DNA of 64,000 nt from Psychrobacter sp. P11G3. Lineage in GTDB: Bacteria; Pseudomonadota; Gammaproteobacteria; Pseudomonadales; Moraxellaceae. Positions 56,646 through 64,000 of this stretch are shown here, one piece after another. The stretch spans positions 2,713,298-2,777,297 of the forward strand of contig NZ_CM003596.1 in the NCBI RefSeq assembly GCF_001435845.1, in the 5' to 3' direction. Under the pieces are notes generated by a model, which saw only the letters and a program-made list of their open reading frames with translations, did no database searches and was not told the DNA's origin. Each line of letters begins with the position of its first letter. The first letter of the stretch is position 1. The position numbers were made by a program, and so were the translations under genes.

Positions 56646-56676
56646 TAAAAAGCCACCGATTATCGGTGGCTTTTTT
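56646..56676. terminator. Bidirectional intrinsic terminator
   Basis: Perfect stem AAAAAGCCACCGA / TCGGTGGCTTTTT with a TTA loop. Shared by the convergent aldo/keto reductase and ccmE genes. Confidence 0.92.
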
Positions 56677-56700
56677 ATATGGTACGACAACTTATAATCG

Positions 56701-57201
56701 TTACTGTTGTAGCGTTTCGGTCTCATGAATTTTTTCAGCAGGATTATACTGTTCAGAAGAAGGTATCGCTCCGCTACGATTATTTTCTTTCATAGATTTA
56801 GCAACTTCTGGTGGCATATAGTTTTCGTCATGCTTAGCCAACACTTCCCCAGCGACGAAAGTATCGCCCTGCATTTTACCAGTGGCAACGACGCCTGAAT
56901 TTTCAGCAAATAAATCTGGCAGAATACCTTGGTAAGTCACGGGCACGGTTGACTGAAAATCAGTAATCGCAAACTCAACATTTAATGGATTGTCTGCTGC
57001 ACGCTGCACACTACCGGCAACCACCATACCTCCAGCACGAATACGTTTGTCTTGAGGCGCTTCACCTTGGGCAATAGCGGTTGCATCAAAGTAGTAGTCA
57101 GTTTGCTGTCCAATAGCATAGACAACCAACATAACTGCTATTGCTGCACCTGCCAGCGTAAACATAACCCACGTCAGTTTTTTCCGACGAACTGCATTCA
57201 T
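56701..57201 (-). CDS. ccmE: Cytochrome c maturation haem chaperone CcmE
   Basis: Periplasmic haem chaperone of 166 residues anchored by one N-terminal helix (about 10-28). The haem-binding His124 lies in AKHDENY, and the OB-fold strands [12 protein letters not shown] and [11 protein letters not shown] are present. It stores haem from CcmC for delivery to CcmF. It starts 243 bases after ccmD, an unusually large gap for this operon. Confidence 0.96.
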   Translation of the reverse strand: MNAVRRKKLTWVMFTLAGAAIAVMLVVYAIGQQTDYYFDATAIAQGEAPQDKRIRAGGMVVAGSVQRAADNPLNVEFAITDFQSTVPVTYQGILPDLFAENSGVVATGKMQGDTFVAGEVLAKHDENYMPPEVAKSMKENNRSGAIPSSEQYNPAEKIHETETLQQ

Positions 57202-57397
57202 ACCACTACCCCATTAATGAGTCACTGTTTTATAAACCATAATCAATCTATAAAGCAGAAAAATTTGAAGAAACCACCATTAGAAAAACGTTCTAAAAAT
57301 GTCTTTCTAATCGTACTCTTCTAATCGCTATATGGTAGCATTTTTCAGATAAATCAATAAGCCTCATCACTGCCTATAAGGTCATATTTTTGTCAGT

Positions 57398-57417
57398 GTA
57401 AGGATACGGCTCCTTAC
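57398..57417. repeat. Small hairpin between ccmD and ccmE
   Basis: GTAAGGA / TCCTTAC with a six-base loop. No T-run follows on the minus strand; it could be an mRNA processing or stabilising structure. Confidence 0.45.
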
Positions 57418-57444
57418 GCTAAAACCATGATATTAAGATGATTT

Positions 57445-57666
57445 TTATTCCGCTTGTTTAGTTACAGGCGTTGAGGTTTTGGTCGTTCGTTGTGCTTGTC
57501 GCGCTTGCTGGATTGTCAGCTGTTTGATAAGTGACTGTCGTTGTTTGCGGCTATAGATAATAAACGCCAACATCACGCCGATCGTTATCGCCCAGCACGA
57601 CCACACAAAAACCCCATGCTTACCCATGGCGAAAAACTCAGATACGCTATAAAAGTAAGGCTGCAT
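57445..57666 (-). CDS. ccmD: Haem exporter accessory protein CcmD
   Basis: Small inner-membrane protein of 73 residues: FFAMGKHGVFVWSCWAITIGVM is the CcmD signature helix, followed by a basic, helical cytoplasmic tail. It releases holo-CcmE from the CcmABC complex. It lies 16 bases after ccmC with AGGA before the ATG. Confidence 0.9.
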   Translation of the reverse strand: MQPYFYSVSEFFAMGKHGVFVWSCWAITIGVMLAFIIYSRKQRQSLIKQLTIQQARQAQRTTKTSTPVTKQAE

Positions 57667-57682
57667 AGTATTTTCCTAGCCG

Positions 57683-58471
57683 TTATTTGTGTTGACCACG
57701 AATGTATTCTTTAACCCACGCTTTGCCTTGATCACGGTATAAAATCAGCGTGTTGGTACGATAAATCGCTAATGTCGCAACCAGTAAATAGCTGCCGATG
57801 ATCATCAGTAGCAAAGGCATCCACATATCTGCCGACATCTTCGGTGCGGCAGTCAAACTAAAGGTCGCGCCTTGATGCAAGGTATTCCACCACTCTACTG
57901 AGTACTTGATAATAGGCAGGTTCACTGCGCCTACAATAGACAAAATAGCGGCCGCTTTACCACGATTGGCCGTATGCTCAAAAGCGGCAAACAGTGCCAT
58001 TACGCCCGCGTATAAAAACGCCAATATCAGCATTGACGTAAGGCGCGCATCCCATACCCAGTAAGTACCCCATGTTGGCTTTGCCCAGATAGAGCCTGTA
58101 AGCAAACTAATGACACATAGCAAAAAGCCCATTGGGGCAAGTGCCTGCGCAACCAAACTGGCTGTCTTAATCTTCCATACCAAATAAATTACCCCCAAGA
58201 CCGCAAGGGAAAAATAGATAGAAATGGCAAGACTGGCCGCTGGAACATGGATAAAGATAATGCGATAGCTATTACCCTGAAGATAATCAGGCGGCGCAAA
58301 AGCAAGGCCCCATACGCTACCGATGAGCAAACAGAGACTGGCTAGTATCGCTAACCACTTGACCCAAGGGCTAAAGATACGAAAAAACTGCTTGGTACCC
58401 ACAGTGGTCAAGAAACCCTGCCAAATGCGCTGCCACAAGCTAGGGGATGAGACGTTATTCAGGTTGGGCAT
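57683..58471 (-). CDS. ccmC: Haem transporter/lyase subunit CcmC
   Basis: Six-helix inner-membrane protein of 262 residues. The tryptophan-rich motif WAKPTWGTYWVWDARLTS and the flanking haem-coordinating His residues (IFIHVPAA, EWWNTLHQGATF) are intact. It loads haem onto CcmE. It is separated by 230 bases from ccmB and has its own likely promoter there. Confidence 0.96.
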   Translation of the reverse strand: MPNLNNVSSPSLWQRIWQGFLTTVGTKQFFRIFSPWVKWLAILASLCLLIGSVWGLAFAPPDYLQGNSYRIIFIHVPAASLAISIYFSLAVLGVIYLVWKIKTASLVAQALAPMGFLLCVISLLTGSIWAKPTWGTYWVWDARLTSMLILAFLYAGVMALFAAFEHTANRGKAAAILSIVGAVNLPIIKYSVEWWNTLHQGATFSLTAAPKMSADMWMPLLLMIIGSYLLVATLAIYRTNTLILYRDQGKAWVKEYIRGQHK

Positions 58472-58601
58472 TGGAAGAAACCTATTACACAGCTTACTGG
58501 TGATAAATGATGCGGTCTATATAAGCACCACTATCAACTCACCTGCTGGCGTTAAACACTGGATAGAATCTGCAAAGAGCTGTTTACGTATTCAATTGAC
58601 T

Positions 58602-58609
58602 ATTATAGC
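58602..58609 (-). promoter_or_regulatory. Candidate promoter of ccmCD
   Basis: On the minus strand TGCTATAAT is a perfect extended -10 element about 130 bases before ccmC. The -35 is weak. It lies within the 230-base gap after ccmB. Confidence 0.5.
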
Positions 58610-58701
58610 AAAATTGCCAGTTTTCACCACGATGTTAATACATGTGATGCAGATAACTAAATTTAGATAACTGGACTTTAGGATTACAAAACGCAAATCG
58701 T

Positions 58702-59448
58702 TTAATTGAGCCATGACATTTTTAAAGTTGTAGCAATCACCCAAGGCATAACTAGGACAGAAACAATACTTCCTGCTAGTAATAAAGCTAAGATAGGCAA
58801 ACCATTCAGCCCAGAGGCAAATAAATCAACCGCACCCGTAGCAAAAATCAATACTGGCAACTGCATCGGTAAAGCAATCAAAGGCACCAATACTGCCCCA
58901 TTCTTTAACGATAGCGTCAAGCTACTAGCAATCGCGGATAGCATTAGGAGAATTGGGCTACCTGTCACGATAGAAGCCATCAATATCCACGCTTCAAACC
59001 AACTAAGCTGAAACAACGGCACGGCAAGCAAACTAAGCGCTGCCACAATACCACTGCTAAAAATCCAATGAATGACCAGTCTAATAAATACCCATAACGG
59101 TAGTGACGCTTTGGCGACGACCAATTGCGCAAGCGTACCGTTATCAAGCGCAGGCTTGAACAAGCCATCAACGCCCATTACCAGTGACAGCAACGCAGCA
59201 ATCCACACTGCTGATACGCCCAGACGCTGCAATAGCGCAGGCTCACTACCCACTGCCAACGGAAACAAAGTGATAATCACTAAGAACAGCACTAATGGAT
59301 ACAACCATTGTACCGCTCCTTGCTGCTTGACTTGCCATTCGCGTCGCCATAGCTGCAGGAAGCCAATACTGCGAGGTGCCGCAACAATAGCATTTGGACT
59401 TTTATTCATGGCTGCTACTGATCCTACTTGTATTGGACTGTCTGTCAT
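58702..59448 (-). CDS. ccmB: Haem exporter permease subunit CcmB
   Basis: Six-helix membrane subunit of 248 residues. LWRREWQVKQQGAVQWLYPLVLFLVIITLFPLA opens the CcmB domain, and VTGSPILLMLSA and LPIQLPVLIFATGA-like segments follow. AAGGA six bases before the ATG at 59448 sets the start; the frame is open 13 codons further. The N-terminus is about 30 residues longer than usual. It follows ccmA by 45 bases. Confidence 0.93.
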   Translation of the reverse strand: MTDSPIQVGSVAAMNKSPNAIVAAPRSIGFLQLWRREWQVKQQGAVQWLYPLVLFLVIITLFPLAVGSEPALLQRLGVSAVWIAALLSLVMGVDGLFKPALDNGTLAQLVVAKASLPLWVFIRLVIHWIFSSGIVAALSLLAVPLFQLSWFEAWILMASIVTGSPILLMLSAIASSLTLSLKNGAVLVPLIALPMQLPVLIFATGAVDLFASGLNGLPILALLLAGSIVSVLVMPWVIATTLKMSWLN

Positions 59449-59493
59449 TATTTGTCCTTGCACATATGCTGATGGTACTGATAGCAATCAAAC

Positions 59494-60123
59494 TTATACC
59501 ATGTAATCTGACAAATCGAGCACTTGATTGGCGACACCGACTGCTTGATGGCTGGTCATTAGTATCGACCCGCCAGCCTGTGCAAAGTCGCGTAACCGCG
59601 CTTCTATACGTGCCACCATATCAACATCCAGTGCCGTGAAAGGCTCATCAAGTAACCAGAGCGGTGTTAAATCAGGAGTTAGTAGGTACAATCTGGCCAG
59701 CGTGATGCGCCGCGTTTGCCCAGCGGACAGGTGGCTTGAGCTGATCGTCTCAAACCCTTGCAGTCCAACCCATGTGAGCGCATCATCAATATCGGTAATA
59801 CTTGGCGTGATACCATATAGGTTCAGCAGAAATGTCAGATTCTGTGCTACTGTCAGATTTGGATGGATGCCCAACTGGTGCGAGACATATAAAGGTTGAA
59901 TGGGCAGGCACGACTGTCCTTGATAAGTAACTTCACCTGACAAAACAGGTAACAATCCAGCCAACTGCATGAGTAACGTGGTCTTTCCCGTCCCATTTGC
60001 CCCGATTAGATGGCAAATACTACCTGCAGATAGCTCCAACGCAACGCCTTCGCACAGCGGTATCTCACCGCGCTGAACCGTCAGCTCCTCAAGTGCAAGT
60101 AAAGGCGTATCCAAAACCGTCAT
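59494..60123 (-). CDS. ccmA: Haem exporter ATPase subunit CcmA
   Basis: ABC ATPase of 209 residues. Walker A GANGTGKTT (about 41-49), signature LSAGQTRRITLARL and Walker B LWLLDEPFTALD are intact. It powers release of holo-CcmE. First gene of ccmABCDE; ccmF, ccmG and ccmH are not in the window. AGAGG five bases before the ATG at 60123 fits better than the TTG one codon upstream. Confidence 0.95.
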   Translation of the reverse strand: MTVLDTPLLALEELTVQRGEIPLCEGVALELSAGSICHLIGANGTGKTTLLMQLAGLLPVLSGEVTYQGQSCLPIQPLYVSHQLGIHPNLTVAQNLTFLLNLYGITPSITDIDDALTWVGLQGFETISSSHLSAGQTRRITLARLYLLTPDLTPLWLLDEPFTALDVDMVARIEARLRDFAQAGGSILMTSHQAVGVANQVLDLSDYMV

Positions 60124-60237
60124 CAAAACCTCTGGTTATTTATCAAGCAGTCAATATTCATCACAAACAAAGGTAATGTTCGTGGCATAATACCCTATGC
60201 TCGCTACAAACACACAGTATAACAAATTGTCGATTAC

Positions 60238-60300
60238 TCTGACTTCAAAAAGTACGACCTCAAAAAAATACGACTTTAAAATATGACCTCAAAACCTATG
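60238..60300. repeat. Degenerate short tandem repeats across a start codon
   Basis: Successive words CTGACTTCAAAAA, TACGACCTCAAAAA, TACGACTTTAAAA, TATGACCTCAAAA and CCGACTTCACAA repeat about every 14-16 bases, with the ATG at 60283 inside one of them. Confidence 0.75.
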
Positions 60301-61392
60301 CCGACTTCACAAGATAGCCAAAAACCTAATACTGCTGCAGAGACTAACAATGACAACGCAGACACTAACTTGTTAAAAGAGCCATCAGCCAGCCGTTTGA
60401 CAGTAGATAGCTTGATCGATGCTCAAGTCAACTTTATGCAGCAGTGGTTGCACAATCAAGCTGAGCCACTAGCGATGGAAGCTTGGCAATGGTTTGGTGC
60501 GCAGCCTTTGAGCAAATATATCACCTGTGACCATTTACAGCAGCTGATGAAAGACTGGCTGTTAAATCAGCAGATGACTGAGGTGATGCGTACCGATATC
60601 CGTGATATTTTGCACACCATTATTTATCACCCAGTCAATGATAACGTGCCTTTGTCTGAGCTGATCGATGATGCCCAAGTTGAAACGCTGGCCAACTATA
60701 TCGGTAGCCATGAGCAGCAGCGCAACATATTGATTCATACGCTGGTCGGTAACGAAACCTTTGCAGATTTATTGACCCAAACACTCTATCACGCTATCAA
60801 TGACTTTATGGAAAGCACCCTCGATAAAGCAGGTGGCGTTGGTAAATTGATGAAGCTTGGGCGTAGCTCTTTTGAAAAAGCGACCAACAGAAACCTCGAT
60901 GAAAAACTGCAAACGTACCTGCATCGCAATATCAAAGATTTGACGCGCAAAGCCGAAGCCAATGCCCAAGAACACTTATCAAACGAAGAAGTGGCGCGCC
61001 TGATGGTTATGGGCTGGGATCGTATCAAAGACCAACCGATTAGCGAGCTACAAACCTATTTAAGCGATGAGCCTGGTAACAGTAGCATTGACCATATCGA
61101 AGCCAGTATCCAACAAAGCTACAATCGTCTACGACTGTCACCGTATCTGCACAGCTTAGTCTCGGCAAGCATTGACACTTGGTATGCCAATCATCAGTCT
61201 GACACGATGGCGACCATTGCGGCGAGTTTGCACATTGACGAAGCAGCCATGAAGCAATGTAGCACTACACTACTGCCTATCGTTTACAATGCTCTTGAGA
61301 CGCCTTGGTTAACGGCTCATATTCGTGAAATGCTAGAAGCGTTCTATGCACAGCCTACTATCAAAGAAGGTTTGGCATTCACTCACGATTAA
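60283..61392 (+). CDS. Hypothetical helical protein
   Basis: Soluble, mostly helical protein of 369 residues that I do not recognise. After a polar head (1-40) it has repeated helical segments such as DAQVNFMQQWLHNQAEPLAMEAWQWF, MKDWLLNQQMTEVMRTDI and SFEKATNRNLDEKLQTYLHRNIKDL. No signal peptide, membrane helix or catalytic motif is evident. The start lies in a run of short tandem repeats and lacks a ribosome site, so it is uncertain; a second in-frame ATG is five codons on. It precedes the YbjN-like gene by 30 bases. Confidence 0.75.
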   Translation: MTSKPMPTSQDSQKPNTAAETNNDNADTNLLKEPSASRLTVDSLIDAQVNFMQQWLHNQAEPLAMEAWQWFGAQPLSKYITCDHLQQLMKDWLLNQQMTEVMRTDIRDILHTIIYHPVNDNVPLSELIDDAQVETLANYIGSHEQQRNILIHTLVGNETFADLLTQTLYHAINDFMESTLDKAGGVGKLMKLGRSSFEKATNRNLDEKLQTYLHRNIKDLTRKAEANAQEHLSNEEVARLMVMGWDRIKDQPISELQTYLSDEPGNSSIDHIEASIQQSYNRLRLSPYLHSLVSASIDTWYANHQSDTMATIAASLHIDEAAMKQCSTTLLPIVYNALETPWLTAHIREMLEAFYAQPTIKEGLAFTHD

Positions 61393-61422
61393 TTTATAAC
61401 CCTTACTTGTCAGCATACAATT

Positions 61423-62283
61423 ATGAGTCAACGCAATAAACTCAGCTTATGGCAAAAGATCAAACGGTTACTGACTGCTGCCGCACCGCAGTCAGTCGTC
61501 GATGCTGCAAGCGAGCAAGGGCATGCATCACTTGCTGACAGCGAGATTAATAATACAAAAAATATATCAGCTGATATTTCTAATATCAGTTCTCAAGCTA
61601 CTGATAGTACTATCTCTGATATCTCTCATGAATTAGAGGCGAATCAGAGCAGCGAACAGGATAGCAATCAAGCACAAGCACAAGCAAATACATCTCAACT
61701 CAAAACCAATAACCTAAAAACCGATAGCGCAAATGCAGAATCTCAAAACCAAAGTGATACGCCTATCGTCGACTGCTTAAAGCAATACTTCAATGACAAA
61801 CAGTGGCACTACACGCATTATCGACCCAAAACCAACGATAGCCAAAAATCGCATCATTTTTCCTTGAGAATGCGTCATAAGCAAATAAACTGTGGCTATC
61901 TGTTTCGGGTGCAAGAAAAAAACAAACTGTTAGCCATCTACGGCATCTTGCCATTTTTGATACCAGAAACTCATCAAAGCGCTGCGATGCTACTTATCAC
62001 CCAAATCAACTATGACATGCTAGTCGGTAATCTAGAGATGGATGTCAACGATGGTGAGATACGCTACAAAAATGCTATCGATGTCGAAGCAGTTGGTCTA
62101 GATAATGAGATCATTGAGCATTTACTCCAAAGCGTGGTTGCGATGACTACGGTCGCCAACGAGCTATTTGGCAACTTGGTTAATAATCAAGACCCTGCTG
62201 AAGACATGCAAACGCTACTTGTAGAGCTACGTCAACAGACAGACGCGCGCACTTTCTTTCTGCCGACTCAGTTTGTTCAATAG
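61423..62283 (+). CDS. YbjN-like domain protein
   Basis: Protein of 286 residues. A low-complexity Ser/Gln/Asn head (about 15-110) precedes a YbjN/type III chaperone-like alpha-beta domain: LLAIYGILPFLIPE, ITQINYDMLVGNLEMDVNDGEIRYKNAIDVE and a final dimer helix. The LVGNLEMDVNDGEIRYKN segment is the family hallmark. YbjN proteins affect motility and stress by unknown means. It is 30 bases after the previous gene and likely co-transcribed. Confidence 0.8.
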   Translation: MSQRNKLSLWQKIKRLLTAAAPQSVVDAASEQGHASLADSEINNTKNISADISNISSQATDSTISDISHELEANQSSEQDSNQAQAQANTSQLKTNNLKTDSANAESQNQSDTPIVDCLKQYFNDKQWHYTHYRPKTNDSQKSHHFSLRMRHKQINCGYLFRVQEKNKLLAIYGILPFLIPETHQSAAMLLITQINYDMLVGNLEMDVNDGEIRYKNAIDVEAVGLDNEIIEHLLQSVVAMTTVANELFGNLVNNQDPAEDMQTLLVELRQQTDARTFFLPTQFVQ

Positions 62284-62411
62284 TTCAGTCCGTTCGATAA
62301 TTAAGTTCATCCGATAAACTGGTTTTTCAATCAAGCCATAACCGACGATAGCTGATACTTGTCCCTTTATTTTTCTATCCAAAAAACCATCAATACTAAG
62401 CTAGAAATCTT

Positions 62412-63326
62412 ATGCTAAAAATTGCCTACTCTGACGTCTTTCGCTACTCCGTGCCCGAAAAGCACCGCTTCCCCATGCAAAAGTACATTATGATTCCTGA
62501 GCGTCTACTGGCAGAAGGCACTATCAGCCAAGATAACTTCTTTGCCCCTGCTCGCTTAAGCGAAGATGAGATTTTGACCACGCATACCGCAGAGTACTGG
62601 TATCAGCTTAAAACTCAAACACTGCCGCGCAAGGCTGCTCGTGCGATCGGATTTGAGATGACGCCGCAGTTGGTCGAGCGCGGACGTTATATTGCTCATG
62701 CAACGTATGAATGCGCGCTATATGCTCAGCAATATGGCGTAGCGATGAACGTCGCAGGCGGCACCCATCACTCCTTTGCTGGTCATGGAGAAGGGTTTTG
62801 CGTATTTAATGATGTCTGTATCGCTAGCAACTTATTGCTAAATCGTAGACAGGCAAAAAAGATTTTAGTTATCGATTTGGACGTTCATCAAGGCAATGGC
62901 AACGCCAGCATCATGGCAGATGAGCCCCGCGTTTTTATCTTTAGTATGCATGGGGCAAAGAACTACCCGTTTCGTAAGCAAGTATCTGACTTGGATATTG
63001 AGCTAGACAATGATACCGGCGATGCTGAGTATTTACAGATATTAGAAGACACGCTGCCACGCTTAATCGCTGAGGTTGCACCAGATATGATTTTTTATCA
63101 GTCTGCTGTCGACGTGCTCGCCACCGACAAGCTCGGCAAACTTGGATTGACACAAGCAGGATGCAAGGCGCGTGATGAATATGTACTGCAGCAAGCAAAA
63201 GCTGCCAATATTCCTGTCGCTATCGTGATGGGTGGCGGCTACTCAGAAGATATCGAAGACGTGGTTGAAGCGCACTGCAATACCTTTCGTTTGGCACAGC
63301 AGATATTTTTTGAAGCATTGGTCTAG
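62412..63326 (+). CDS. Histone deacetylase-family protein
   Basis: Zinc-dependent deacetylase of 304 residues of the AcuC/class II-like type. GGTHHSFAGHGEGFCVFND carries the His pair, VIDLDVHQGNGNASI two metal ligands (Asp, His), and the distal SAVDVLATDKLGKLGLT replaces the usual GxDxH/DxLGxL metal site. C-terminal VMGGGYS is conserved. Substrates could be acetylated lysines or polyamines. The TAG stop lies at the first bases of the repeat element at 63324. Confidence 0.9.
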   Translation: MLKIAYSDVFRYSVPEKHRFPMQKYIMIPERLLAEGTISQDNFFAPARLSEDEILTTHTAEYWYQLKTQTLPRKAARAIGFEMTPQLVERGRYIAHATYECALYAQQYGVAMNVAGGTHHSFAGHGEGFCVFNDVCIASNLLLNRRQAKKILVIDLDVHQGNGNASIMADEPRVFIFSMHGAKNYPFRKQVSDLDIELDNDTGDAEYLQILEDTLPRLIAEVAPDMIFYQSAVDVLATDKLGKLGLTQAGCKARDEYVLQQAKAANIPVAIVMGGGYSEDIEDVVEAHCNTFRLAQQIFFEALV

Positions 63327-63497
63327 GACGTGTCCTCAATTCAAACGAGTGTCCTTTAAATGGGCCAAAAATAGCTAAATCTTGTCAAACAGCGTCAAAT
63401 AGTTGGGCAATATCTCGATATTATCTGCACTATTTTCCTTGTTTGACAGCAATTTATCTTATTTTTCTCACCATTTTTGAAATGAGGACACGCCCTA
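63324..63497. mobile_element. MITE-like element with 22-bp terminal inverted repeats
   Basis: A 174-base non-coding segment bounded by imperfect inverted repeats: left 63324-63345 and right 63476-63497 agree at 20 of 22 positions, with the core CGTGTCCTCA. Both ends read TAGG..., so a TA dinucleotide flanks each side, as after insertion of an IS630/mariner-type element. An internal GTGTCCTTTAAA and an inner dyad TGTCAAAC/GTTTGACA are present. It has no transposase gene. Confidence 0.7.
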
Positions 63498-63530
63498 ATA
63501 AAATATCGCTGAAAAGGCTTATATCTTTAG

Positions 63531-64000
63531 CTATAACAATGCGGTAATACCTTGCCAACCGACACGTATTCCGAGCACGATTAAAATCAATAAAATAAGC
63601 TGACGAAAACGCGCTTGCGGCAAATAGCGACGCAAACGGATTCCAACTAGCAGTGTGACTATAGACAGCACACTTAAAAAAGTAATCAGCTGCCACTCAC
63701 CACTGCTCAGTGCCATGATAGGCTCACGCAACACGATAATTTGAGCAATCTTTCCTAAGAAATAGCACATGTTGCCGACTTTGGCGATGGTATTTTTATC
63801 GTCACTGGCAGACAGTAAATACATCATCAGTATGGTCGACATCGCATTGGTCGAGCCGCCGATGACGCCTGCACCAAAGCCAACGGCAATTAACATAGGT
63901 CTGGTGTTTGGTAGACGGATTTGCTTACCGAGTAAACTACTCACAACGTAGAAAGCAATGACCGCGGCCAACAATAAAAGAATATAAGCACTATCGACCC
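63531..64000 (-). CDS. TauE/SafE family anion exporter, 5' end beyond the window
   Basis: Partial gene: the frame runs open to the window edge, so only the C-terminal 156 residues are visible. Four hydrophobic segments with GFGAGVIGGSTNAMSTILMMYLL match the second half-repeat of TauE/SafE sulfite/organosulfonate exporters. The N-terminal half lies outside the window. It may relate to sulfur anion export, but no sulfur gene adjoins it. Confidence 0.88.
   Translation of the reverse strand, partial: VDSAYILLLLAAVIAFYVVSSLLGKQIRLPNTRPMLIAVGFGAGVIGGSTNAMSTILMMYLLSASDDKNTIAKVGNMCYFLGKIAQIIVLREPIMALSSGEWQLITFLSVLSIVTLLVGIRLRRYLPQARFRQLILLILIVLGIRVGWQGITALL

Noticed and set aside
59072..59506. 144-codon frame opposite ccmB
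   Set aside because: Antisense to ccmB, with composition typical of a shadow frame.

Overview
The window is a stretch of gammaproteobacterial chromosome, most likely from Psychrobacter or a close Moraxellaceae relative. This is inferred from moderate-to-low GC, gene content (a full Pil-Chp chemosensory cluster, minCDE, BolA/SirB2/TrxC housekeeping genes) and protein style; no rRNA or marker search was possible. It is gene-dense. I see no prophage, CRISPR array or transposase gene. One short terminal-inverted-repeat element (63324..63497) looks like a MITE.

Layout: 1-5.6 kb: a LysR regulator, an NhaC-type antiporter, tRNA-Gly(GCC), a LoiP-like M48 lipoprotein, BolA, SirB2 and a small lipoprotein. 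5.8-11.5 kb: TrxC and a methyltransferase, then a sulfide/persulfide island (Blh-type metallo-hydrolase, BigR-like dithiol ArsR regulator, SulP transporter, two stand-alone DUF442/TIGR01244 proteins). 11.8-20.9 kb: a bile-acid/Na+ symporter-family protein, a GST, an AGCS symporter, then the peroxide module ahpF - ydcH - ahpC - oxyR, an HD phosphohydrolase and a TPMT-family methyltransferase. 21-28.3 kb: a YgjP-like metallopeptidase with an apparent ATT start, then an iron-linked run (imelysin, DUF1111 di-haem protein, second imelysin, DUF1513) behind a near-perfect Fur box. 28.4-34.8 kb: an OmpA-like lipoprotein, a PlsC-type acyltransferase, a voltage-sensor-like membrane protein, minC, minDE and cytochrome b561.

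34.9-47.4 kb (minus strand) is a complete Pil-Chp array in the order pilG, pilH, pilI, pilJ, pilK, chpA, chpB and a ChpC-like gene. ChpA is 2291 residues with five canonical Hpt histidines, ATPase, CheW-like and receiver domains. PilJ has only about 16 residues between its two membrane helices, so the usual periplasmic sensor domain is missing. 48.1-52.5 kb: an orphan efflux-adaptor-like lipoprotein, an OmpR-type regulator and a histidine kinase whose ATPase domain is interrupted by about 245 low-complexity residues. 52.8-56.6 kb: metNIQ and an aldo/keto reductase. 56.7-60.1 kb: ccmABCDE on the minus strand. 60.3-64 kb: an unknown helical protein, a YbjN-like protein, a histone-deacetylase-family enzyme, the MITE-like element and an edge-truncated TauE/SafE protein.

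How they work together: OxyR, AhpC, AhpF and TrxC form a thiol/peroxide defence set. Blh, BigR, SulP and the DUF442 proteins look like a sulfide-oxidation set. The imelysin genes are Fur-type iron-regulated, and their c-type haem protein would need the Ccm machinery. Pil-Chp would control type IV pili. The most unusual items are the adaptor/two-component locus with disordered inserts in two of its three genes, the sensorless PilJ, and two genes whose best-supported start codons are ATT and CTG.
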